In this document: piece by piece, positions 7,252 through 18,436 of the stretch
Numbering within the stretch: the stretch's first letter is position 1
Layout: each line of letters begins with the position of its first letter
NCBI RefSeq assembly: GCF_002013375.1
Contig: NZ_MAEW01000020.1
Span: 1-64,000, forward strand
DNA: 64,000 bases
Direction of reading: 5' to 3'
Source of the DNA: Mycobacterium sp. D16Q13
Lineage (GTDB): Bacteria; Actinomycetota; Actinomycetes; Mycobacteriales; Mycobacteriaceae
Position numbers and translations under genes: made by a program
The notes under the pieces: generated by a model
What the model was told of the DNA's origin: nothing
Seen by the model: the letters and a program-made list of their open reading frames with translations, nothing else
The model's database searches: none

Positions 7252-8762
7252 CACTGGTACTTCGCTACGCCGCGCGTAGCGACCGCGGACTTGTGCGGTC
7301 GAACAACGAGGACTCGGTCTATGCCGGAGCCCGTCTACTGGCATTGGCCGACGGTATGGGTGGTCATGCCGCCGGTGAGGTTGCCTCTCAGCTGGTCATC
7401 GCCGCATTGGCACCGCTCGACGACGACGAACCCGGTGGCGACCTGCTGGACACGCTGGCCGACGCGGTGCACTCGGGTAACGGGGCGATCGCCGATCATG
7501 TGCGCGCCGAGCCGGAACTGGACGGAATGGGCACCACCCTGACGGCCTTCCTGTTCGCCGGAAAGCGGCTGGGCATGGTGCACATCGGTGATTCGCGCGC
7601 CTATCTCATGCGCGACGGCGAACTGGCCCAGATCTCCAAGGACGACACCTTCGTCCAGACTCTTGTCGACGAGGGGCGCATTACCCCGGAGCAGGCACAC
7701 AACCATCCGCAGCGCTCGCTGATCATGCGCGCGCTCACCGGTGCGCCCGTCGAACCGACGCTCATCATGCGTGAGGCGCAAGCGGGAGATAGGTACCTGC
7801 TCTGTTCGGACGGGCTCTCCGATCCGGTGAGTCACGAAACCATCGCCGAGGCATTGGAGATCGCCGATGTCTCCGCCGCCGCAGACCGGCTCATCGAGCT
7901 GGCGCTGCGCAGCGGCGGACCCGATAACGTCACCGTGGTCGTCGCCGATGTCGTGGAGCTGGACTACGGACAGACCCGGCCGATCGTGGCAGGGGCGATA
8001 TCCGCCGATGCCGACACCGATACCCCGCCGCCGAACACGGCGGCCGGACGCGCCGCCGCGATTCAACGGGCCCTCAAGGAGCCTGAGCCGGCCGAAGACG
8101 AATCCGATTCCGACACAACAGATTCCGACCCCGCTAAGCCTAAGAAGCGCACGCTGCGCTGGTTGATCGCGGCGGTGCTCGTGGTCTTGATCGCGCTCGC
8201 CGGGCTGGCGATCGGCCGCCGCGTGGTGCTGAACAACTATTACGTGAGTGCCCACGAGGGCAACGTTTCCATCATGCAGGGCGTCCAGGGCTCACTCCTC
8301 GGTTATCCACTGCAGCGGCCCGACCTCGTCGGTTGCCTCGATAGCCGTGGGGACATGTCGCTGGTGAGCTACGGCGAACCCGCATCCGGCTTGTCCTGCA
8401 AGTACTTCAAGGTGTCAGACCTGCGGCCGTCCGAGCGTCAGCAGGTCGAGGCCGGCCTCCCCGGCGGCACCCTCGACGAGGCCATCGGCCAGTTGCGCCA
8501 GCTCACCAAGAACGCGCTGCCCCCGTGCCCGCCGCCCGCTCCCAAGACACCACCGCCCGCGCCGGCTACGGCCGGACGCACCCCCTCCAGCACATCGGGT
8601 TCCGCCACCACCACAACGACCACCACGCGGCCCTCCCCTACGCCTACGTCCGCCACAAGCCCCGGCGCGAGCACCACGCCGACCACAACATCCACTCCCG
8701 CGCCGGCGCCGTTGCCGGCGCCACCACAAGAGCCGGGCGTTACCTGCCGGACCGTGTCATGA
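7248..8762 (+). CDS. pstP: Ser/Thr protein phosphatase PstP
   Basis: PstP is the PP2C-family phosphatase that reverses PknA/PknB signalling. The 504-residue protein has a cytoplasmic Mg/Mn-dependent catalytic domain (about 1-240) with RSNNEDS, ADGMGGH and GDSRAYL metal-binding motifs and SGGPDNVT near its end. An acidic juxtamembrane stretch is followed by one membrane segment (about 304-325) and an extracellular domain ending in a Thr/Pro/Ser-rich tail. It starts with GTG overlapping the fhaB stop and ends in a 4-nt ATGA overlap with rodA. Confidence 0.95.
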   Translation: MTLVLRYAARSDRGLVRSNNEDSVYAGARLLALADGMGGHAAGEVASQLVIAALAPLDDDEPGGDLLDTLADAVHSGNGAIADHVRAEPELDGMGTTLTAFLFAGKRLGMVHIGDSRAYLMRDGELAQISKDDTFVQTLVDEGRITPEQAHNHPQRSLIMRALTGAPVEPTLIMREAQAGDRYLLCSDGLSDPVSHETIAEALEIADVSAAADRLIELALRSGGPDNVTVVVADVVELDYGQTRPIVAGAISADADTDTPPPNTAAGRAAAIQRALKEPEPAEDESDSDTTDSDPAKPKKRTLRWLIAAVLVVLIALAGLAIGRRVVLNNYYVSAHEGNVSIMQGVQGSLLGYPLQRPDLVGCLDSRGDMSLVSYGEPASGLSCKYFKVSDLRPSERQQVEAGLPGGTLDEAIGQLRQLTKNALPPCPPPAPKTPPPAPATAGRTPSSTSGSATTTTTTTRPSPTPTSATSPGASTTPTTTSTPAPAPLPAPPQEPGVTCRTVS

Positions 8763-10180
8763 CGACGGCGCCCCAAACCGCTGTTGTGCCCAATGTGCCG
8801 CCCGCGCAGCCGACACGACGCAGTGCGGAGTTGGGGCTCCTCGGCTTCGCCGCCGCGATCACCACCGTCGCCCTGATCCTCGTCGAGGCCAATCTCGAAC
8901 GCGGTCTTTCATTGGACCTCCTGAAATACGGCCTCGCGTATCTCGTTCTCTTTACGTTGGCGCACCTCGGAATTCGTCGCTACGCCCCCTACGCCGATCC
9001 GCTGCTATTGCCCTGCGTCGCGCTGCTCAACGGCCTCGGACTGGTGATGATCCATCGCCTGGACCTGGCGAAGGCGGCCGCTGGTGACGGCACCGAGACT
9101 CTGGAAGCCAACGCGCAGGTGCTGTGGACTCTGGTGGGTGTCGCGGCGCTTGTCGGTGTGCTTGCGGCCGTCAAGGACCACCGCATGCTCGCGCGCTACG
9201 GGTATACCTTTGGGATCGTCGGCATCGTCTTGCTGGCCATCCCGGCGCTACTGCCATCCTCGGCCTCGGAGAGAAACGGCGCCAAGATCTGGATCGAGTT
9301 GCCGTTCTTATCGATTCAGCCCGCGGAGGCCGCCAAGATCCTGTTGCTGGTGTTCTTCGCCGCCTTCCTGATGACCAAACGCGACCTGTTCCGCACCGCC
9401 GGCCGCAGCTACTGGGGCGTGGAGTCGCCGCGGGCCCGGGACCTCGGCCCGCTGCTGGCCGTATGGGCAATCTCGGTGGGAGTCATGGTCTTTGAGAAGG
9501 ACCTGGGCACCTCGCTACTGCTCTACACGTCGTTCCTGACGGTGCTGTACATCGCCACGGCACGGATCAGCTGGGTACTGATCGGGCTCGGTCTCTTCGT
9601 CGTCGGTGCGTTTCTGGCGTACTTCCTGTTTGCGCATGTGCGCGTGCGCGTCGAGACCTGGCTCGATCCCTTCGCCGACGCGGACGGCAACGGGTACCAG
9701 ATGATGCAGTCGCTATTCAGCTTCGCCACCGGAGGCATCTTCGGCACCGGCCTCGGAAACGGTCAACCGGGCACGGTTCCCGCCGCCTCAACCGATTTCA
9801 TCATCGCCGCCATCGGTGAGGAACTCGGACTGGTCGGCCTGGCCGGAGTGCTGCTGGTGTTCACCATCCTGATCGTCCGTGGCTTCCGCACCGCGCTGGC
9901 GGTGCGGGACAGCTTCGGCAAGCTGCTCGCCTCCGGCCTGTCGGCGGCATTGGCGCTGCAACTGTTCATCGTCGTCGGTGGCGTCACCAAACTGATTCCG
10001 CTGACCGGACTCACCACGCCCTGGATCTCCTACGGTGGGTCGTCACTGGTGTCCAACTATGTGCTGCTAGCCATCCTGCTGCGCATCTCGCACATCGCCC
10101 GCCGGCCGCTCACCACCACCTCCGCACCCAACGCCGCCCCCATCGCGGAGGCCCGCACCGAGCTGATCGATCGCGTATGA
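8759..10180 (+). CDS. rodA: SEDS peptidoglycan glycosyltransferase RodA
   Basis: RodA polymerises lipid II glycan strands during elongation, paired with a class B PBP. The 473-residue polytopic protein has about ten or more hydrophobic segments. SEDS signatures visible are the EKDLGTS loop region, the AAIGEELG segment and the terminal TPWISYGGSSLVSNY. A longer open frame begins inside pstP, but the ATG in the ATGA overlap at 8759 is the natural start. It is followed, again with an ATGA overlap, by its cognate transpeptidase gene pbpA. Confidence 0.95.
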   Translation: MTTAPQTAVVPNVPPAQPTRRSAELGLLGFAAAITTVALILVEANLERGLSLDLLKYGLAYLVLFTLAHLGIRRYAPYADPLLLPCVALLNGLGLVMIHRLDLAKAAAGDGTETLEANAQVLWTLVGVAALVGVLAAVKDHRMLARYGYTFGIVGIVLLAIPALLPSSASERNGAKIWIELPFLSIQPAEAAKILLLVFFAAFLMTKRDLFRTAGRSYWGVESPRARDLGPLLAVWAISVGVMVFEKDLGTSLLLYTSFLTVLYIATARISWVLIGLGLFVVGAFLAYFLFAHVRVRVETWLDPFADADGNGYQMMQSLFSFATGGIFGTGLGNGQPGTVPAASTDFIIAAIGEELGLVGLAGVLLVFTILIVRGFRTALAVRDSFGKLLASGLSAALALQLFIVVGGVTKLIPLTGLTTPWISYGGSSLVSNYVLLAILLRISHIARRPLTTTSAPNAAPIAEARTELIDRV

Positions 10181-11688
10181 ACACATCGATCCGCAGGGTG
10201 TCTCTCGTCGTCATGGGATTGGTCGTGCTGCTACTCGCCAATGCCACCCTCACCCAGGTGTTCACAGCGCCTGGCCTGCGCGCAGACCCTCGCAATCAGC
10301 GGGTGCTGCTCGACGAGTACTCGCGCCAGCGGGGGCAGATCTCAGCGAGCGGGCAGTTGCTCGCCTCCTCGGTGGCGACCGACAGCCGCTTCCGGTTCCT
10401 GCGGCAATACGCGGATCCGTTGGTGTACGCACCCATCACCGGCTTCTATTCGCTCAACTACTCGAGCGCCGGGCTGGAGCGTGCCGAGGACAGCGTGCTC
10501 AACGGATCCGATCCCAGGCTGTTCGGCCGGCGTCTCGCGGACTTCTTCACCGGCCGCGACCCGCGCGGCGGCAGCGTGGTCACCACGATCCGCCCCGACG
10601 TGCAACAGGCCGCCTACGACGCCATGCACCGTGGCTGCAAGAACGGCTGCCGCGGCTCGGTGGTGGCCCTTGAGCCCTCCACCGGAAAGATCCTGGCGAT
10701 GGTGTCGACGCCCTCCTACGATCCCAATCTGCTGGCCAGTCAGGACTCCGCGCAGGAGAACGAGGCCTGGAAGCGACTGCAGGACGACCCCGCGCAACCG
10801 ATGCTGAATCGCGCCATTTCACAGACGTACCCGCCCGGCTCGACCTTCAAGGTGATCACCACCGCCGCGGCGCTGGCAGATGGCAAGACGGTCAACACCG
10901 AGGTGACCGCGTCGCCGACCATCTTCCTGCCGGGGAGCAACGCAACCCTGGAGAACTACAACAGAACCTCCTGTGGCGGCGGCGACAACACCACACTCCA
11001 GGAGGCCTTCGCGCGCTCCTGCAATACCGCCTTCGCCAAACTCGGATCCGAGCAGCTCAAGCGGGACAAGCTGGTCAAGGCCGCGCAGGCGTTCGGTCTC
11101 GATCACGAGCTCGACGGCGTTCCACTCCAGGTGGCTACATCGACCGTCGGACCGATGTCCGACGACGCAGCCGTCGCGATGTCGAGCATCGGGCAAAAGG
11201 ACGTCGCGGTGACCCCGCTACAGAACGCGATGGTTGCCGCGGCCGTCGCCAACAAGGGCGTGCTGATGCAGCCACACCTGGTCGATAGCCTTAAGGGCCC
11301 AGACCTGTCGAATCTGTCCACCACCAATCCGGATGACATCGGCCAAGCCGTGACACCCGCTATCGCGAACACATTGACCCAACTGATGATTCTCTCTGAA
11401 CAGCGCACTGCGCAGACCGGTGCCATCCCCAGCGTGCAGATCGCATCCAAGACCGGCACCGCCGAGCACGGCACCGATCCGCGCAACACCCCGCCGCACG
11501 CGTGGTACATCGCCTTCGCGCCGGCGTCGAGCTCCACCGATCCTCAGGCCACGCCGGTCACCCCCCAGGTGGCCATCGCGGTTCTCGTCGAAGATGGCGG
11601 AGACCGCGCACTGGCGGCCACCGGCGGCTCGGTCGCCGCACCCATCGGGCGACAGGTCATCGCCGCAGCACTACAGGGAGCCTCATGA
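10177..11688 (+). CDS. pbpA: Class B penicillin-binding protein PbpA
   Basis: This is a DD-transpeptidase that cross-links peptidoglycan with RodA. The 503-residue protein has an N-terminal membrane anchor (about 8-28), a dimerisation/pedestal region, and a transpeptidase domain. The active-site motifs are STFK (nucleophile Ser222), SCN (281-283) and KTG (425-427). Start and stop overlap rodA and pknA by 4 nt each, so expression is tightly coupled to the kinases. Confidence 0.95.
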   Translation: MNTSIRRVSLVVMGLVVLLLANATLTQVFTAPGLRADPRNQRVLLDEYSRQRGQISASGQLLASSVATDSRFRFLRQYADPLVYAPITGFYSLNYSSAGLERAEDSVLNGSDPRLFGRRLADFFTGRDPRGGSVVTTIRPDVQQAAYDAMHRGCKNGCRGSVVALEPSTGKILAMVSTPSYDPNLLASQDSAQENEAWKRLQDDPAQPMLNRAISQTYPPGSTFKVITTAAALADGKTVNTEVTASPTIFLPGSNATLENYNRTSCGGGDNTTLQEAFARSCNTAFAKLGSEQLKRDKLVKAAQAFGLDHELDGVPLQVATSTVGPMSDDAAVAMSSIGQKDVAVTPLQNAMVAAAVANKGVLMQPHLVDSLKGPDLSNLSTTNPDDIGQAVTPAIANTLTQLMILSEQRTAQTGAIPSVQIASKTGTAEHGTDPRNTPPHAWYIAFAPASSSTDPQATPVTPQVAIAVLVEDGGDRALAATGGSVAAPIGRQVIAAALQGAS

Positions 11689-12946
11689 CGGTACGTGTGG
11701 GAGAAACGCTTTCGGGTCGCTACAGGTTGCAGCGGCTCATCGCCACCGGCGGTATGGGCCAGGTGTGGGAGGGTACCGACAGCCGACTGGGCCGCAAGGT
11801 GGCCGTGAAGGTCCTCAAGGCCGAGTTCTCCTCGGACCCCGAGTTCATCGAGCGGTTCCGCGCCGAGGCACGCACCGTCGCCATGCTCAACCACCCCGGT
11901 ATTGCCAGCGTGTACGACTACGGCGAGACCGATATGGACAGTGAGGGCCGCACCGCGTATCTGGTGATGGAACTGGTGCACGGCGAGCCACTGAACTCGG
12001 TGCTCAAGCGCACCGGGCGGCTGTCGCTGCGCCACTCGCTGGACATGCTGGAGCAGACCGGCCGCGCCCTGCAGGTCGCACACGCCGCGGGGCTGGTGCA
12101 CCGTGACGTGAAACCGGGAAACATCCTGATCACGCCCACCGGGCAGGTGAAACTCACCGACTTCGGCATCGCCAAGGCCGTGGACGCCGCCCCGGTCACC
12201 CAGACCGGCATGGTGATGGGCACCGCCCAATACATCGCCCCCGAGCAGGCGCTGGGCCATGACGCCACCCCTGCCAGCGATGTCTACGCGCTGGGAGTCG
12301 TTGGTTACGAAGCGGTTTCGGGCAAGCGCCCGTTCTCCGGGGACGGCGCGCTGACGGTCGCGATGAAGCACATCAAGGAAACGCCGTCGCCACTGCCGGC
12401 CGACTTGCCACCGAACGTGCGTGAGCTCATCGAGATCACTCTCGTGAAGAACCCGCAGAACCGGTACACCAGTGGCGGGCCCTTCGCCGACGCGGTGGCC
12501 GCGGTGCGTGCGGGGCGTCGCCCACCCCGGCCCAATCAGGCACCCACCATCAGCCGGGCCACGCCGGCGGCCATCCCGCCCGCCACCCAGGTGCGGCCCG
12601 CCGTCGGGGCACCCAGCCGGGTCGCCCCGCCTACGTCCCGTACCCGGCAGCCCACGGGCTCACACCGGCCGCCGCCACCCCGGCGCGGTACGTTCTCGCC
12701 CGGCCAGAAGGCCCTGATGTGGGCGGCCGCGGTGCTGGGCATCTTCGCGATCATCATCGCGGCACTCATCCTGTTGCGAGCCAGCGAGAAGAAGACAGAC
12801 ATTCCGCTGCCCTCGGCAACAACCTCGAGCAGCGAGGCACCCTCAAGTCCAGGTTCAGCTTCGCCAGGAGCGCTTGCGCCAGCTAATATCGTGGCTCTGC
12901 TTCCGGTCAGCGAACCGGACCCGATCACTGGGACGAAATCACCGTA

Positions 12947-12947
<1 letters not shown>
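11685..12947 (+). CDS. pknA: Ser/Thr protein kinase PknA
   Basis: This essential Hanks-type receptor kinase regulates cell shape and division. The 420-residue protein has a kinase domain (about 14-275) with the glycine loop ATGGMG, catalytic Lys42, HRDVKPGN, DFG (DFGIAKA) and APEQA. A Pro/Arg-rich juxtamembrane region (about 280-335) is followed by one membrane segment (about 340-363) and a short Ser-rich extracellular tail. It has no PASTA domains, unlike PknB. The start is the ATG in the 4-nt overlap with pbpA. Its TAA shares one base with the pknB ATG. Confidence 0.95.
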
Positions 12948-14833
<1,886 letters not shown>

Positions 14834-14837
14834 ACCG

Positions 14838-15512
14838 TCAGCCGCCGAGGGCGCTCACTCGTCCGCTGACCCCGTTCAGCGCCGAGGCGACCTCCGCCTC
14901 AAGCGAGCGCACCAGCGATTCATCAAGGGGCGCACCGCAATAGGTGAGCCAGTTGGCCAACATCCGGTGCCCACCTTCGGTGAGTATCGACTCCGGGTGG
15001 AACTGCACCCCGTGAATCGGATGTTCGGTGTGCATGACACCCATGATCACGCCGCTGGCGGTGCGGGCGATCACCCGAAGCCCCTCGGGCACGGTGTCGG
15101 GGAGAATTGTCAGCGAGTGATACCTAGTGGCCGTGAACGGGTTTGGCAGACCGCGCAGCACTCCGGCGTCTTCATGCTCGACCCTGCTCGTCTTGCCGTG
15201 CAACAACTCCGGTGCGCGGTCCACGGTGCCGCCGAACGCGACCCCGATCGCCTGGTGCCCCAGGCACACCCCGAGCAGCGGGGTGCCCGTCTTCGCGCAG
15301 GAATGCACCATCGCGATGGAAGCGCCCGCGCTCTCGGGTGTACCCGGGCCGGGGCTGACCAGTACGCCATCGAAGTCGGCGGCCACCGCATCGGTGTCGG
15401 CCAGGCGCGGGTCGTCGTTGCGCCACACTGTTGCGTCCACGCCGAGCTGACCCAGGTACTGGACCAGGTTGAACACGAAGCTGTCGTAGTTGTCGACGAC
15501 CAGGATGCGCAC
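14838..15512 (-). CDS. trpG: Glutamine amidotransferase component II (TrpG/PabA)
   Basis: This 224-residue class I glutamine amidotransferase releases ammonia from glutamine for anthranilate or aminodeoxychorismate synthase. The nucleophile Cys83 lies in GVCLGHQ, and the oxyanion motif is SPGPGTP. The catalytic His/Glu pair is in GVQFHPES. No trpE or pabB lies nearby, so it could serve both tryptophan and folate synthesis; the symbol reflects naming in related genomes. It is convergent with pknB. Confidence 0.9.
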   Translation of the reverse strand: MRILVVDNYDSFVFNLVQYLGQLGVDATVWRNDDPRLADTDAVAADFDGVLVSPGPGTPESAGASIAMVHSCAKTGTPLLGVCLGHQAIGVAFGGTVDRAPELLHGKTSRVEHEDAGVLRGLPNPFTATRYHSLTILPDTVPEGLRVIARTASGVIMGVMHTEHPIHGVQFHPESILTEGGHRMLANWLTYCGAPLDESLVRSLEAEVASALNGVSGRVSALGG

Positions 15513-15580
15513 AGGTCAAGGGTACGGACCCGCGCCAACGGATTCCCAACCGGTTTACCCGGACAGGTACCGACGGATGT

Positions 15581-16399
15581 CTACCGGCCCTGCAACGGAG
15601 TCGCCCGGCCGGGACCCACCGCGTCCCGATACCCGGCCACCTCAAGATGATGGCCACGAGTCACCGTGTACCCCAGGCCAAATCGCGCAACGTATTGCCG
15701 ATACAGCGTCACCAACGGAGCCGCGTCCAGGGCCGCCTGCATGGCATCGGCATCGCCGATGGCCGTGATCACGTAGGGCGGGCTGTAGGTGCGGCCGTGC
15801 AGCAGCAAGGTGTTGCCGACGCATCGCGGCACCGAGCTCGCGACCAGGCGCTGGTCATCCTGCATCTGGATCGCCTCGGCGCCCGCGCTCCACAAGGCGT
15901 TGAGCACACCCTCGACATCCTGCTGATGCACCACCAAGTCATCCGGCGACGCATCGCGGGGGAAGCGGCCATACGAGTCGCGCTTGGCATCGGTCAGCGT
16001 CACCACCAGACCGGGTCCGGTGACGGGCTGTACTCCCGCGGCGTCGGCCATCTCGCCGGTTTCGGCGAGTGCCGCCGCCACCTGGCTGTCGCCCCCTGCC
16101 GACTGTTCACGCGCGGCAGCCATCTCACTGGCCAGGCCGTCGCGGGCCGCACTGAGCCTGTCGACCGATTTCTGGGTCTCGCGCACCAGATCCACCAGTC
16201 GAGGCGACGGCGAGTCGCCCCGGCGGATCTCGTTGCCACCCGACACCGTGTGCGTAGCGGCCAGCAGGAAACCGGCAAGAGCACACACCAGGGGCACGCC
16301 AACCCGCCAGATGAGGGGTTTGCGCGGGCGCCCTGCCCCGCGTGCGGGGGCCTCCTCGGGGCCTGAACCTCTTCGCGTGAGGGGCTCATCGGCGGTCAC
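15581..16399 (-). CDS. DUF881 family membrane-anchored protein
   Basis: This 272-residue protein has a cytoplasmic N-terminus rich in Pro/Arg, one membrane segment (about 30-50), a coiled-coil-like helix (about 68-110) and a C-terminal DUF881 domain (about 125-245, including GPGLVVTLTDA and LVVHQQDVEGVLNALW). Such proteins lie beside crgA in mycobacteria (Rv0012 position). The role is unproven; the envelope context and extracytoplasmic topology suggest a cell-surface or division function. It is divergent from crgA. Confidence 0.85.
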   Translation of the reverse strand: MTADEPLTRRGSGPEEAPARGAGRPRKPLIWRVGVPLVCALAGFLLAATHTVSGGNEIRRGDSPSPRLVDLVRETQKSVDRLSAARDGLASEMAAAREQSAGGDSQVAAALAETGEMADAAGVQPVTGPGLVVTLTDAKRDSYGRFPRDASPDDLVVHQQDVEGVLNALWSAGAEAIQMQDDQRLVASSVPRCVGNTLLLHGRTYSPPYVITAIGDADAMQAALDAAPLVTLYRQYVARFGLGYTVTRGHHLEVAGYRDAVGPGRATPLQGR

Positions 16400-16509
16400 C
16401 AGAAGATTGTCGCAGCACCGCGCTGTAACCTGCGTAAGAACCCCTAACGACTCCGGCCACGGCGATCCGTCGCCGCGCCGCCATATCCGAGATGCTTCCG
16501 AGGTAGTCG

Positions 16510-16773
16510 ATGCCCAAGTCCAAGGTCCGTAAGAAGTCCGCGTTCAACGCGACCACCGTTAGCCGCACCCCGGTCAAGGTGAAGGCCGGTCCGTCGAGCG
16601 TCTGGTTCGTCGCGCTGTTCCTCACCCTCATGCTCATCGGCCTGGCCTGGCTGATGGTGTTCCAGCTCGCGGCCCAGCACATCACCTGGATGCTGGATCT
16701 GGGCCCGTGGAACTACGCCATCGCGTTCGCCTTCATGATCACCGGGCTGCTGCTGACCATGCGGTGGCGGTGA
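16510..16773 (+). CDS. crgA: Cell division protein CrgA
   Basis: CrgA is a small divisome protein that interacts with FtsZ, FtsQ, FtsI and PBPs, and with CwsA. The 87-residue protein has a basic N-terminus (PKSKVRKK) and two membrane segments (about 32-53 and 67-84), matching the family. It is divergent from the DUF881 gene. In actinobacteria crgA lies close to the pknA/pknB cluster, as here. Confidence 0.95.
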   Translation: MPKSKVRKKSAFNATTVSRTPVKVKAGPSSVWFVALFLTLMLIGLAWLMVFQLAAQHITWMLDLGPWNYAIAFAFMITGLLLTMRWR

Positions 16774-16853
16774 CAAAAGACCCGGTCGATCCCATGTTGC
16801 CGTTGCCGGTTCGGTTAGCACCCGTTTCCATCGAGTCAACCCGGGAGACACCC

Positions 16854-16902
16854 AATCACAACGATGTGATTTATCCCCACTGTGGATAACGCCTGTGGAT
16901 AA
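16854..16902. promoter_or_regulatory. Ectopic DnaA box cluster with adjacent palindrome
   Basis: A perfect inverted repeat AATCACA-acga-TGTGATT (16854-16871) abuts three DnaA-box-like 9-mers. These are TTATCCCCA (16871-16879, one mismatch to TTATCCACA), TGTGGATAA (16881-16889, perfect on the minus strand) and TGTGGATAA (16894-16902, perfect). The last box contains the GTG start codon of the next gene. It is about 20 kb from oriC, so it is not the origin itself. Confidence 0.6.
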
Positions 16903-17317
16903 CCCGACCGCTTCCCCCACCGAATGGGGCCCGAAACCCGCCGGCATCGCCGCCGCGGCGCTCGTTGGTGTCGCCTTCGGTATCGCCGTCTTTCTCGTCT
17001 CCGATGCGCCTGGCCGTCTGTTGGCCGCCGTGGCCGCCCTCGGTCTGCTGGGATTCGCCGCGGTGTCCTGGCGGTGCCGTCCGAAGTTGCGCATCGTCGA
17101 CGAGGGTCTCGAGCTGCAGGGCCTCACCCGCATCACGCTGCTGCCCCGTGCCAGCGTGGACTCGGTAAAGGTCACCGAGTTCCGCAGGCTCGGCAGGCGC
17201 ACCCGGCTGCTGGAGATCGAGTCCGGTGATGACCTGATCGTCTTGAACCGCTGGGATCTGGGTACCGACCCTCGCGACGTGCACGAAGTCTTGCGCGCGG
17301 CCCGCTATCGGGCGTGA
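16895..17317 (+). CDS. PH domain-containing membrane protein
   Basis: This 140-residue protein has two N-terminal hydrophobic segments (about 17-35 and 40-57) followed by a bacterial PH-like domain (about 63-138). It occupies the place of Rv0010c beside crgA in M. tuberculosis. No enzymatic motifs are visible; a membrane-associated structural or regulatory role is likely. The GTG start lies inside a DnaA-box-like sequence and lacks an obvious Shine-Dalgarno, so the transcript may be leaderless. Confidence 0.8.
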   Translation: MDNPTASPTEWGPKPAGIAAAALVGVAFGIAVFLVSDAPGRLLAAVAALGLLGFAAVSWRCRPKLRIVDEGLELQGLTRITLLPRASVDSVKVTEFRRLGRRTRLLEIESGDDLIVLNRWDLGTDPRDVHEVLRAARYRA

Positions 17318-17375
17318 AGACTCCAACACGCGTATCGTTGCCTTAGGTAATTACCCCTACGTAAGAGGTGGGCGC

Positions 17376-18275
17376 ATGACACGGACCGACGGCGATCAGT
17401 GGGACATTGTCAGCAGCGTCGGTTTCACGGCCCTCATGGTGTCGTCATTCCGCGCCCTGGAAACCATCCGGTCCGAGCCGCTCATCCGCGATGACTACGC
17501 TCGCGCCTTCGTCGAGGCGTCCGGGGAGCCTCATCTCACCGAGGCGCTGGCCGCCCCCAAACCCGAGTCAGAGTGGGACGCCGCCACCACCTACCTGGTC
17601 AATCACCTCGCCGTTCGTACCAAGTACTTCGATGAATTCTTCACCACTGCAACGGCTTCCGGCATCCGGCAGGTGGTAATCCTGGCCGCGGGTCTGGACG
17701 CGCGCGTCTACCGGCTGCCCTGGCCGGCCGGTACCGTGGTCTATGAGCTCGATCAGCCGAAGGTCCTCGAATTCAAGGACCACGTCCTTGCCGAACAGAA
17801 CGCGACACCCCTGGCAGAGCGGCGCGAAGTCGCTGTCGACCTTCGCGACGACTGGGTCGCAGCGCTGGAGACGGCGGGCTTCGACGCAGCCAAGCCGACG
17901 GCATGGCTCGCGGAGGGCCTGCTGGCCTATCTCCCCGGTGCCGCACAGGATGCGCTGTTCGAAAGCATCACCGCCCATTCCGCACCCGGCAGCTTCCTCG
18001 CCACCGAATGGCGGCCCCGGGTGGCCACCGCCAGCCAGTGGCAGGACGCCGTGAACAAGCTCCGGCCCGACTTCCTCAAGGACATCAGCATCGGCGATCT
18101 CATCTACGACGATGAGCGCAAAGACCCGATCGAGTGGCTCGGCGAACACGGTTGGCGGGTCGACACCACCAACCGGCTCGAGCAGGCCGCTAACTACGGG
18201 CGGCCGGCTCCCCGTGAGCACAGCGATATCACTTCGCTGTGGTCAGACGCCTACTTCATCTCCGCCACGCGCTAG
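17376..18275 (+). CDS. SAM-dependent methyltransferase, TIGR00027/PPM1-like (copy 1)
   Basis: This 299-residue member of the large mycobacterial family is annotated as putative S-adenosylmethionine-dependent methyltransferases. The diagnostic motif VVILAAGLDARVYRLPWP lies near residue 100 and the acidic SAM-ribose strand VVYELDQP follows. C-terminal motifs are WLAEGLLAYLP and WLGEHGWRV. The family relates to leucine carboxyl methyltransferases; true substrates are mostly unknown. Two paralogues follow on the same strand. Confidence 0.9.
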   Translation: MTRTDGDQWDIVSSVGFTALMVSSFRALETIRSEPLIRDDYARAFVEASGEPHLTEALAAPKPESEWDAATTYLVNHLAVRTKYFDEFFTTATASGIRQVVILAAGLDARVYRLPWPAGTVVYELDQPKVLEFKDHVLAEQNATPLAERREVAVDLRDDWVAALETAGFDAAKPTAWLAEGLLAYLPGAAQDALFESITAHSAPGSFLATEWRPRVATASQWQDAVNKLRPDFLKDISIGDLIYDDERKDPIEWLGEHGWRVDTTNRLEQAANYGRPAPREHSDITSLWSDAYFISATR

Positions 18276-18436
18276 CCATCGCGAACGCGGTACGCGGGGT
18301 AACGCCGGGGTGGGACCTTCCGTCCCGCCTCGACTAAAGTTTCCCATGCAATCGGTCACAAGGGTGCCGTCTGTACGAACAGGCCAGTTGGCAAAGGCCC
18401 GTCGTTTGACGGTTGGGGGATTGAGAGCTGAGTTTC

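Noticed and set aside
7335..8255. 306-codon minus-strand frame antisense to pstP
   Set aside because: Shadow of the PstP coding frame without start context or recognisable product.
8289..8310. TTATCCACT near-DnaA box inside pstP, and TTGTCCACT near 19443
   Set aside because: Single, one-mismatch sites without neighbours; expected by chance in 64 kb.
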